Shown piece by piece: positions 1 through 6,586 of a stretch of 7,748 nucleotides of DNA. The DNA lies in NCBI GenBank assembly GCA_903888395.1, contig CAISTO010000363.1:1-7748 (forward strand), in the 5' to 3' direction. This stretch comes from an uncultured Bacteroidota bacterium. Its GTDB lineage: Bacteria; Bacteroidota; Bacteroidia; UKL13-3. The notes under the pieces are model-generated. The model searched no databases. It was given only the letters and a program-made list of their open reading frames with translations, and was not told where the DNA came from. A program made the translations under genes and the position numbers. Positions within the stretch are counted from its first letter, which is position 1. Every line of letters starts with the position of its first letter.

Positions 1-68
<68 letters not shown>

Positions 69-92
69 AATATATTAAACTAAACTTTTAGT

Positions 93-135
93 AAAGCGCT
101 CTAGCCTTCCGACACATCGGAAGAGCTAATTCCCC
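93..135 (-). pseudogene. tRNA-Ala 5'-half fragment with a hairpin in the D-loop
   Basis: On the minus strand this stretch repeats the 5' half of the neighbouring tRNA-Ala. Its first 13 bases (GGGGAATTAGCTC) differ from the tRNA at one position. Its last conserved block (GGCTAGAGCGCTT) is identical over 13 bases. Between them, the four D-loop bases ATTT of the real tRNA are replaced by 16 bases (122-107) that form a perfect 6-bp hairpin, TTCCGA-TGTG-TCGGAA. After CTTT the similarity ends. There is no anticodon arm, T-arm or 3' acceptor strand before the real tRNA begins 24 bases downstream. It is best read as a partial tandem duplication that has decayed. It lies between a strong promoter and the tRNA, so it should be transcribed as a structured leader and might affect tRNA processing. 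That role is inference. Confidence 0.75.
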
Positions 136-147
136 TTTTTACATTTG

Positions 148-178
148 CAAATATATTTTACAAACTTACAATTCCAAA
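148..178 (-). promoter_or_regulatory. Bacteroidota-type promoter for the tRNA-Ala transcript
   Basis: On the minus strand, TTTG (178-175) is followed by exactly 19 bases and then TATATTTG (155-148). This matches the known Bacteroidota sigma-factor consensus, TTTG/TTG at -33 and TAnnTTTG at -7, at every fixed position. Transcription would begin near 141-143, a few bases before the tRNA-like fragment at 135. The promoter overlaps the last codons of the small membrane-protein gene (158-484), so the tRNA has its own promoter inside the tail of the surE transcription unit. Confidence 0.8.
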
Positions 179-484
179 CTTTAATAATACAATGGCTAAG
201 CCATAAATGAATGTAGCTAAAATGATTCCTTTTGCTGTATGTAATTTATCAAATTGAATAAATGAATAAAACACAGCTAAGTTTATAACTGCGCATAAAC
301 TTAATAACGGAGAAAGCATTTTTTCTTGAATAGATATGGTTAAAAATTCACTTAAATTACTTTCACTAAATTTGGAATAGAAAAATATGATAATTCCTAA
401 AGTTGGTGCCATTAATCCTAGAATTAATCCTATAAAAAGGTGGTCGAATTTGTTTTTATTTATCATTTTATTTAAAAATTCCAT
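158..484 (-). CDS. small three-helix membrane protein downstream of surE
   Basis: A protein of 108 residues (102 if the inner start is used) that I recognise only as a conserved type of small membrane protein of unknown function. Three hydrophobic stretches are visible at about residues 16-37, 57-77 and 85-106. A polar loop (about 38-56) separates the first two, and there is no signal peptide or cysteine motif. The ATG at 484 overlaps the end of surE by 13 bases. A second ATG at 466 (residue 7) lies just past the surE stop and begins MINKNKFDHL directly before the first helix, so it is at least as likely. Either spacing implies co-transcription and coupled translation with surE. The far end of the gene contains the tRNA promoter. 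No function should be assigned beyond integral inner-membrane protein. Confidence 0.75.
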   Translation of the reverse strand: MEFLNKMINKNKFDHLFIGLILGLMAPTLGIIIFFYSKFSESNLSEFLTISIQEKMLSPLLSLCAVINLAVFYSFIQFDKLHTAKGIILATFIYGLAIVLLKFGIVSL

Positions 485-1239
485 TTATTTAGTTCAGTAA
501 TTGCTTCATGTGCCGTTAAATCAAATTGCACAGGAACTACCGATGCATAATTGTTTGCCAATGCCCATTCATCCGTATCTTGTCCCAAATCAAAGTTAGT
601 AAATTTTCCTGTAAGCCAATAGTATTTTCTGCCATTTGGATCTAATCTTTCATCAAATTCTTCCTCCCATTTTGCATTTGCTTGTCTGCAAATTTTTATG
701 CCTTGCAATAATTCTTTGGGTATTTTAGGAATATTTACATTTAGTAAAACGCCTTTAGGTAATTTTTCTTTTAAAATATTGATAGTAATTTTTCTAGCTA
801 TTTCGGCTGCTAATGTAAAATCCGCTTCATAAGAAAAATCACATAGGCTAAAGCCAGCTGAGGGAATCCCTTCTATGCAACCTTCCATTGCCGCACTCAT
901 GGTTCCACTGTATAATACATTTATTGATGAATTACTTCCGTGATTGATTCCTGAAAGTAATAAATCTGGTTTGCGGTGCATCACTTTATCAACACCTAAT
1001 TTCACACAATCGGCCGGAGTTCCACTGCATTGAAACGATTTTATTTCGCCATACAAATCTGTTTGTGCTAAACGCAATGGCTTACTAATTGTTATTGCAT
1101 GTCCCATTGCACTTTGAGGTGCATCGGGTGCTACCACTATAATTTCACCTAAATCTTTCACTGCATTTACCAAAGCTTTAATTCCTGGTGCAGTTATTCC
1201 ATCATCGTTGGTTATTAAAATTAATGGTTTGTTTGACAT
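472..1239 (-). CDS. surE: 5'/3'-nucleotidase SurE
   Basis: SurE is a cytoplasmic, metal-dependent phosphatase that removes phosphate from nucleoside 5'- and 3'-monophosphates, and in some species cleaves short polyphosphate. At 255 residues it has the usual family length. The N-terminal LITNDDG motif supplies the metal-binding pair Asp12-Asp13. Ser43 in PQSAMGH and Asn99 in SGINHGSN match the other two known metal ligands. The conserved YSGTMSAAMEG and LNVNIP blocks follow. A C-terminal DTDEWAL...VPVQFDLTA segment matches the family's end region. The start at 1239 places the DDG motif at the normal distance from the N terminus. It is the first gene of a leftward unit with the small membrane protein, which overlaps its end. 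Upstream lies a 195-base divergent region shared with the S9 peptidase. A TAATTTTG box can be seen there on the minus strand near 1322-1329, but it has no good -33 partner. Confidence 0.96.
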   Translation of the reverse strand: MSNKPLILITNDDGITAPGIKALVNAVKDLGEIIVVAPDAPQSAMGHAITISKPLRLAQTDLYGEIKSFQCSGTPADCVKLGVDKVMHRKPDLLLSGINHGSNSSINVLYSGTMSAAMEGCIEGIPSAGFSLCDFSYEADFTLAAEIARKITINILKEKLPKGVLLNVNIPKIPKELLQGIKICRQANAKWEEEFDERLDPNGRKYYWLTGKFTNFDLGQDTDEWALANNYASVVPVQFDLTAHEAITELNKWNF

Positions 1240-1396
1240 TTATTTTTTAAGATATTATGGACGCAATTTAGGTTTTATGCTTTATATTTAATTGGAAGTT
1301 TTGTCATAAATTATTTTTTTACAAAATTATTAGTTCAAATCTTTTTATATGAATGTTTTAAATAAACTAGTTGATAATAGATTTTCAAAATGTAAA

Positions 1397-1404
1397 TGTA
1401 TTTG
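1397..1404 (+). promoter_or_regulatory. possible -7 box for the S9 peptidase gene
   Basis: TGTATTTG differs from the Bacteroidota -7 consensus TAnnTTTG at one fixed base and has no convincing TTG at the -33 distance. It would start transcription near 1411, leaving a leader of about 24 bases before the ATG at 1435. It is the best candidate in the surE/peptidase intergenic region (1240-1434), which is otherwise AT-rich with no repeat, RNA gene or hairpin that I can see. Confidence 0.3.
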
Positions 1405-1434
1405 GTATTATCGCAGACCGAAAAAAAAATTACT

Positions 1435-3648
1435 ATGAAAAAAATATTTTTAATGATTGCCATTTTTTGTGTTGGATTTACGCAAGCTCAAAATCAAATT
1501 TTATCCATTGATGATGCAATTTTAAAAGGCAGAACCACACTTGCGCCTGAACGTTTAAGTCAGCTCATGTGGAAACCCGATAATAAAACAATGAGCTATG
1601 TTGGTAAGCAAAATGGGAAAGAAGTTTTAATTTATATCAATACTCCCAATTTAAATCGAGATACCATTTTAAAAGTTGAAGATTTATACAATTCTTTTTA
1701 TGGCGTAATGCCCGAGGATACTAAGTTTGAACGTTTTCCTTTTTTTACGTGGAGCGATAATAATTCAATCATTTATACATATAATAACGCTGTATTTACG
1801 TACGATTTCACCACTAAAAAAACCAATATTATAGCTAAAGCAAGTGGAAATGCAGAAAATTTAGATTTTGAGAAAACATCAAAAAGATTAGCTTATACAG
1901 TAAATGATCAATTGTTTGTGAGTGACGCTTCATCCATTTTTACACTATTAGAATATAAGAAAAAAGGTAAAAAAGATGGCATCGTTCAAACGGATATGAT
2001 TATTGCAAATAATAATGGAGTAAGTGTTGTGAATGGAAAGGCTGTTCATAGAAATGAATTTGGAATAGTTAAAGGTACTTTTTGGAGTTCAAAAGGAAAT
2101 AAATTAGCCTATTATTCTATGAATGAAAATATGGTAACAGACTATGCTTTAATGAAGTTTGATAGCAAGCCTTCAAAAATTGAAAACATTAAATATCCAA
2201 TGTCTGGAGCTAAAAGCCATGAAGTAAAAGTAAATATTTATGATTTTGTAAAGAAGAGAAATATAGAAGTAGAAACGGGTGAACCTGCTGAACAATATTT
2301 AACAAATATTGCTTGGAGTCCCAATGAAGAATATTTGTACATAGCAGTGGTAAACAGGGCCCAAAACGAAATGAAATTGAATTTATTTGATGGCATTACA
2401 GGTAAATATATAAAAACATTATTTACCGAAACGCATTCAAAATATGTAGAGCCAGAAAAACCTGTTTTGTTTGTTAAAAACAATGAAAAACAATTTATAT
2501 GGATGAGTGAGCGCAACGGATTTAATAATTTGTATTTATACGAAAGAGGTGGAAAATTATTAAAACAATTGACAAATTTTAAGCAACATATTAGTGAAGT
2601 AGTAGGTTTTGATGCAACAGGTTCAAACTTGTATTTTAACGCATTTTCTACCGATGGAATGAATAAATATTTGTATTCTGTAGAAATGAAAAATGCTAAA
2701 ATTACTCAACATAATAAAATGGATGGAATTCATAATTCAATGGTGAGTGAAGATGGTGTTTTTATCATTGATAATTTCAGTAATTTCAGTACCCCTCGTC
2801 AAATTATATTGAATGATAACAAAGGAAGAATTTATGGTTCTTTGGTAAATGCAGTAAACCCAATTGTAAATTATTTACCTACAGAAATTAGTTTAGGAAA
2901 AATAAAATCGCCTGATGGAATTACTGATTTGAACTATAGAATGATTAAACCTGCTAATTTTGATGATACAAAAAAATATCCTGTAATAGTATATGTTTAT
3001 GGTGGTCCGCATGCACAAATGGTTACTAACAGTTGGTTAGGACAGGCAGAACTTTGGATGCTTGCTTTTGCACAACAAGGTTATGTAATTTTTACGCTAG
3101 ATAACAGAGGTTCTCTGAACCGTGGATTAGATTTTGAAAATGTTACGCACCGTCATTTGGGTAAATATGAAATGGAAGATCAATTGGCTGGTATTAGTTT
3201 TTTAAAACAACAAAAGTTTGTTGACTCCACCAAATTAGGAGTATATGGCTGGAGTTTTGGTGGATTTATGACTACAAGTTTATTAACGCGCACACCCGAT
3301 GTATTTAAAGTTGGAGTAGCTGGTGGTGCTGTAATTGATTGGAGCATGTACGAAATTATGTATACAGAAAGATATATGGATACTCCGCAAGAAAACCCTG
3401 AAGGTTATCAAGAAAATAATTTGTTAAATTATGCCAAAAACTTAAAAGGAAAATTACTTTTAATTCATGGAACAAACGATAATACTGTTCTTTGGAACCA
3501 TACTTTAAATTATGCTAAACAATGTGTTGATGATGGCATATTAATAGATTACGCTGTTTATCCAACTCATGAACATAATGTAATGGGAAAAGACAGAGTC
3601 CATTTATTTAAAAAGATAAACCAGTACTTTAACGATTTCTTGAAATAG
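1435..3648 (+). CDS. secreted S9-family serine peptidase with DPP IV-like propeller domain
   Basis: An exported prolyl-oligopeptidase-family (S9) peptidase of 737 residues, probably cutting dipeptides or short peptides in the periplasm. Residues 1-18 form a signal peptide (MKK, hydrophobic core, likely cleavage after TQA). Residues about 30-480 have the WS/WK repeat character of the DPP IV beta-propeller. Residues about 500-735 are the alpha/beta-hydrolase domain. Its nucleophile is Ser607 in GWSFGG, its acid Asp682 in HGTNDNTV, and its base His714 in THEHNV. Tyr522 in VYGGP matches the oxyanion tyrosine of DPP IV. The propeller has HRNEFG (Glu208) where DPP IV has its double glutamate, so only one glutamate is kept and classical X-Pro dipeptidase activity is uncertain. 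I chose the ATG at 1435 because the signal peptide begins there. An in-frame ATG at 1396 would add 13 polar residues and overlap a possible -7 box. The gene stands alone and converges on lipB. Confidence 0.93.
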   Translation: MKKIFLMIAIFCVGFTQAQNQILSIDDAILKGRTTLAPERLSQLMWKPDNKTMSYVGKQNGKEVLIYINTPNLNRDTILKVEDLYNSFYGVMPEDTKFERFPFFTWSDNNSIIYTYNNAVFTYDFTTKKTNIIAKASGNAENLDFEKTSKRLAYTVNDQLFVSDASSIFTLLEYKKKGKKDGIVQTDMIIANNNGVSVVNGKAVHRNEFGIVKGTFWSSKGNKLAYYSMNENMVTDYALMKFDSKPSKIENIKYPMSGAKSHEVKVNIYDFVKKRNIEVETGEPAEQYLTNIAWSPNEEYLYIAVVNRAQNEMKLNLFDGITGKYIKTLFTETHSKYVEPEKPVLFVKNNEKQFIWMSERNGFNNLYLYERGGKLLKQLTNFKQHISEVVGFDATGSNLYFNAFSTDGMNKYLYSVEMKNAKITQHNKMDGIHNSMVSEDGVFIIDNFSNFSTPRQIILNDNKGRIYGSLVNAVNPIVNYLPTEISLGKIKSPDGITDLNYRMIKPANFDDTKKYPVIVYVYGGPHAQMVTNSWLGQAELWMLAFAQQGYVIFTLDNRGSLNRGLDFENVTHRHLGKYEMEDQLAGISFLKQQKFVDSTKLGVYGWSFGGFMTTSLLTRTPDVFKVGVAGGAVIDWSMYEIMYTERYMDTPQENPEGYQENNLLNYAKNLKGKLLLIHGTNDNTVLWNHTLNYAKQCVDDGILIDYAVYPTHEHNVMGKDRVHLFKKINQYFNDFLK

Positions 3649-3671
3649 AATGCTGTTAAATAAAAAATAAT

Positions 3672-3709
3672 TACTTAGCAAACAATTTTTATTTGATGTT
3701 TGCTAAGTA
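3672..3709. terminator. bidirectional stem-loop terminator between the S9 peptidase gene and lipB
   Basis: TACTTAGCAAACA (3672-3684) and its exact reverse complement (3697-3709) form a 13-bp perfect stem with a 12-base loop. It lies 24 bases after the peptidase stop and 36 bases after the lipB stop, between convergent genes. On the minus strand the stem is followed by a T-rich run (ATTATTTTTTATTT), as expected of an intrinsic terminator for lipB. On the plus strand the tail is weaker (GCTATTTAATGTATTTT). Confidence 0.75.
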
Positions 3710-3744
3710 GCTATTTAATGTATTTTGAATGGATAATTGATCAA

Positions 3745-4449
3745 TTATTTATTTACAATGTTCATTTCAAATTGCTTTGCAATTTCATTTTTTAAAATAT
3801 TGCTTACTTCATTAAAATTTACTTCATAGCCAATTTCACGGGCAATGCTAGTTACATCTTTATCGTCAATTCCACAGGGTACAATATTTTTAAAATAAGC
3901 TAAATTGGTATTTACATTTAATGCCAATCCGTGCATAGTAATCCAGCGACTACAACGAACTCCCATGGCACAAATTTTTCGTGCTGAATCCTTGTCAGCA
4001 TCAATCCAAACTCCGGTATAACCTTCATATCTTCCACCTTTTATTCCATAATGAGCTATGGTATTAATCACGGCTTCTTCCAAAAACCGAAGGTATTTAT
4101 GAATGTCTGTAAAAAATTGTTCTAAATCTAAAATAGGGTAGGCCACGAGTTGTCCAGGTCCATGATAGGTAATGTCTCCACCACGATTTATTTTGTAAAA
4201 TGTGGCTTCAGCTTTATTTAAATCTGCTTCATTGAGCAATAAATTATCTAAGGAACCGCTTTTTCCTAATGTGTATACATGAGGATGCCGACAAAAAATA
4301 AGTTCATTGCTTAGTACCGATTTTGATTCAATAGGTAATTCGCGTTCAGCTAATTTGGTATCAACTTTTAGTTTTAAAATTGCTTCTTGTTGATCCCAAG
4401 CTTCTTGGTAATCAATTAAACCCCAATCTATAAAATTTGTTTTTACCAT
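3745..4449 (-). CDS. lipB: octanoyltransferase LipB
   Basis: LipB moves the octanoyl group from acyl carrier protein to the lipoyl domains of enzymes such as pyruvate dehydrogenase and the glycine-cleavage H protein. This is the first step of endogenous lipoate formation, in the cytoplasm. The 234 residues show RHPHVYTLGKSG (54-65) and the family signature RGGDITYHGPGQ (89-100, with His96). Lys158 in RKICAMGVR and Cys192 in the IVPCGI motif form the catalytic Lys-Cys pair. The WITMHGLALNVN block between them is also typical. The start at 4449 gives the normal N-terminal length. The gene follows lepA on the same strand after 98 bases filled with heptamer repeats. Only a weak -7-like box (TATATTTA, 4501-4494) lies there, so read-through from lepA is possible. 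No lipA or lipoate ligase gene is in the window. Confidence 0.96.
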   Translation of the reverse strand: MVKTNFIDWGLIDYQEAWDQQEAILKLKVDTKLAERELPIESKSVLSNELIFCRHPHVYTLGKSGSLDNLLLNEADLNKAEATFYKINRGGDITYHGPGQLVAYPILDLEQFFTDIHKYLRFLEEAVINTIAHYGIKGGRYEGYTGVWIDADKDSARKICAMGVRCSRWITMHGLALNVNTNLAYFKNIVPCGIDDKDVTSIAREIGYEVNFNEVSNILKNEIAKQFEMNIVNK

Positions 4450-4454
4450 TTTTA

Positions 4455-4541
4455 GTTGTCAGTTGATTGTTGTCAGTTGATAGTAAAAGGAATTAAATAT
4501 ATAAGTTATCGGTTATCAACCATCAACAGACAACTATCAAC
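4455..4541. repeat. inverted pair of heptamer arrays between lepA and lipB
   Basis: The plus strand at 4455-4482 reads as four 7-base units without gaps: GTTGTCA, GTTGATT, GTTGTCA, GTTGATA. The minus strand at 4541-4514 reads as four similar units: GTTGATA, GTTGTCT, GTTGATG, GTTGATA. All eight share the core GTTG. The two arrays face each other across an AT-rich centre of about 31 bases, so they form a long imperfect palindrome. The second array begins 6 bases from the lepA stop codon and the first ends just before the lipB ATG. A transcript crossing it could fold into a long hairpin in more than one register. It resembles short dispersed intergenic repeats seen in Bacteroidota genomes. That it belongs to a dispersed family is inference. 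Confidence 0.8.
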
Positions 4542-4547
4542 TAATGT

Positions 4548-6335
4548 CTAGTCAATTTTTAAAACTGCCATGAATGCCGATTGAGGAATTTCTACGTTCC
4601 CAACTTGACGCATGCGTTTCTTACCTTCTTTTTGTTTTTCTAATAATTTACGTTTACGTGAAATATCGCCACCATAACATTTTGCTGTAACATCTTTTCG
4701 CAATGCTTTAATGGTTTCACGAGCTATCACTTTAGCGCCAATACTAGCTTGCACAGGTATTTCAAATTGATGGCGAGGAATTAATTCCTTTAATTTTTCA
4801 CATATTTTTTTACCCCAATCATAAGCTCTGTCTCTGTGAATAATTGCCGAAAGCGCATCCACATTGTCTTTAGCTAATAAAATATCTAATTTCACTAAAT
4901 CACTTTGAACATAGCCAATTGGATGATAATCGAATGAAGCATAACCTTTAGAAATGGTTTTTAATTTATCAAAAAAGTCGAAAACTACTTCTGCTAATGG
5001 CATGTCAAATTTCATTTCAACTCGATCCATAGTTAAGTAAACTTGGCTTTTTAACATGCCTCGTTTTCCTAAACATAAACCCATAATTGGTCCAACAAAT
5101 TCAGCACTGCTAATAATGGTAGCTGCTATAAATGGTTCTTCAATGTATTCAATATGGTTTGGATCGGGTAAATCGCTTGGATTATTGACTACAATTAGAT
5201 CCATTTTTTTTGTATAAGCATGGTAACTTACGTTTGGAACAGTTGTAATAACTGTCATTTTAAATTCACGCTCCAATCGTTCTTGTATAATTTCCATGTG
5301 CAGCATTCCAAGGAATCCACAACGAAAACCAAAGCCTAAAGCAGCTGAACTTTCAGGTTCAAAAGTCAATGAAGCATCGTTTAATTGTAACTTGTACATG
5401 CTTTCACGTAACTCTTCAAAATCGTCTGTATCTACCGGATAAATTCCAGCAAAAACCATTGGTTTTACGTCTTCAAAACCATTAATAATTTCGGCAGTTG
5501 GATTAACAACAGTAGTTAAAGTATCACCTACTTTTACTTCTCTTGCTTCTTTTATTCCTGAAATAATATAACCAACATCTCCCGCTTTTACCTCACTTCT
5601 TGGCTCCATTTCAAGACCTAAAACGCCCACTTCGTCAGCAAAATATTCTTTGCCAGTTGCCATAAATTTAACTTTATCGCCTTTTTTTATTACGCCATCT
5701 ATAATTCTGAAATAAGCTATAATTCCACGAAATGAATTAAAAACGGAATCAAAAATTAATGCTTTTAATGGTGCAGTAACATTTCCTTTTGGTGGTGGAA
5801 CTCTTTCAACTACAGCTTTTAATATTTCTAAAACACCTTGTCCGGTTTTACCACTTGCTCTTAAAATATCGGTATAATCACAACCAATTAAATCAATAAT
5901 TTGGTCGCTAACTTCCTCAGGCATGGAGCTCGGTAAATCTATTTTATTTAAAATAGGAATAATTTCTAAACCTTGGTCAATGGCTAAATATAAATTTGAA
6001 ATAGTTTGAGCTTGAATACCTTGACTAGAGTCAACAATTAATAAAGCACCATCGCAAGCAGCAATAGAGCGTGAAACTTCATAGCTAAAATCTACGTGTC
6101 CGGGTGTATCAATTAAATTTAAAATATATTTTTGTCCATTTAGCTCATACTTCATTTGAATAGCATGACTTTTTATGGTAATTCCTCTTTCACGCTCCAA
6201 ATCCATGTTATCAAGCAGTTGAGCTTGCATTTCTCTTTTACTTGTAGTTTGAGTATATTCTAAAAGTCTATCTGCTAATGTGCTCTTTCCGTGATCAATA
6301 TGAGCTATAATACAAAAGTTACGTATGTTTTCCAT
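4548..6335 (-). CDS. lepA: elongation factor 4 (LepA), ribosome back-translocase GTPase
   Basis: LepA/EF4 is a translational GTPase that binds ribosomes and acts in translocation or, by later evidence, in 30S biogenesis and initiation. It is 595 residues, full family length. The GTPase motifs are in order: G1 AHIDHGKST (11-19), G2 RERGITI (48-54), G3 DTPGHVDF (76-83, with catalytic His80), G4 NKID (130-133) and G5 SGKTG (161-165). Domain II follows, then the EF-G-like domains (GFGFRCGFLGMLHMEI, then the PIMGLCLGKRG region). The LepA-specific C-terminal domain has the hallmark YGGDISRKRKLLEKQKEGKKR segment and ends with the usual short tail. The ATG at 6335 gives the standard short N terminus. 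It is the upstream member of a lepA-lipB pair and diverges from the transglutaminase-like gene. On the minus strand a TATATTCG box just upstream is an imperfect -7 match that would leave almost no leader. Confidence 0.98.
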   Translation of the reverse strand: MENIRNFCIIAHIDHGKSTLADRLLEYTQTTSKREMQAQLLDNMDLERERGITIKSHAIQMKYELNGQKYILNLIDTPGHVDFSYEVSRSIAACDGALLIVDSSQGIQAQTISNLYLAIDQGLEIIPILNKIDLPSSMPEEVSDQIIDLIGCDYTDILRASGKTGQGVLEILKAVVERVPPPKGNVTAPLKALIFDSVFNSFRGIIAYFRIIDGVIKKGDKVKFMATGKEYFADEVGVLGLEMEPRSEVKAGDVGYIISGIKEAREVKVGDTLTTVVNPTAEIINGFEDVKPMVFAGIYPVDTDDFEELRESMYKLQLNDASLTFEPESSAALGFGFRCGFLGMLHMEIIQERLEREFKMTVITTVPNVSYHAYTKKMDLIVVNNPSDLPDPNHIEYIEEPFIAATIISSAEFVGPIMGLCLGKRGMLKSQVYLTMDRVEMKFDMPLAEVVFDFFDKLKTISKGYASFDYHPIGYVQSDLVKLDILLAKDNVDALSAIIHRDRAYDWGKKICEKLKELIPRHQFEIPVQASIGAKVIARETIKALRKDVTAKCYGGDISRKRKLLEKQKEGKKRMRQVGNVEIPQSAFMAVLKID

Positions 6336-6558
6336 TCCATGCGAATATAGTGTTTTAGAATTTGATTATTGTTTGTATTTTATATTCCATTTATCATTTG
6401 TTTCATTACTAATTGAAATTGAAAATTTTATATTTATTTTAATGCAATATTTTAAAATATTTCCAACATCAATAGCAAATTATTTTTTATAAAATGTAAT
6501 GAATTTAAAAAACTGTAAAAAAATATTTTCTAATGTTATGGAATTGTTAATTAATTCT

Positions 6559-6566
6559 TATATTTG
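6559..6566 (+). promoter_or_regulatory. -7 promoter box for the transglutaminase-like gene
   Basis: TATATTTG matches the Bacteroidota -7 consensus TAnnTTTG exactly. Transcription would start near 6573, about 13 bases before the TTG start codon at 6587. No clear TTG was found at the -33 spacing, so this is a half match. The rest of the divergent region (6336-6586) is AT-rich, with no RNA gene or repeat that I can see. Confidence 0.55.
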
Positions 6567-6586
6567 TGGTGTACTGATAATCAGCA

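Noticed and set aside
93..135. A second functional tRNA gene
   Set aside because: There is no anticodon arm, T-arm or 3' acceptor strand before the next tRNA starts.
1396..1434. Upstream in-frame ATG for the S9 peptidase
   Set aside because: It would place 13 polar residues before a typical MKK signal peptide and overlaps a possible -7 box. The ATG at 1435 is preferred.
2238..2516. 92-residue minus-strand open frame
   Set aside because: It lies wholly inside the S9 peptidase propeller-domain coding region and has no features of its own.
2773..2792. Tandem 9-base repeat (AATTTCAGT twice) in the S9 peptidase gene
   Set aside because: It is in frame and encodes NFS-NFS, so it is most likely ordinary coding sequence.
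5841..5855. LepA G5 motif SGKTG in place of the usual SAKTG
   Set aside because: As far as I recall this is the common form in Bacteroidota LepA, so it is not a defect.
6344..6351. TATATTCG on the minus strand as the lepA promoter
   Set aside because: It has one mismatch to TAnnTTTG and no -33 partner, and it would leave almost no leader. It is too weak to list as a feature.
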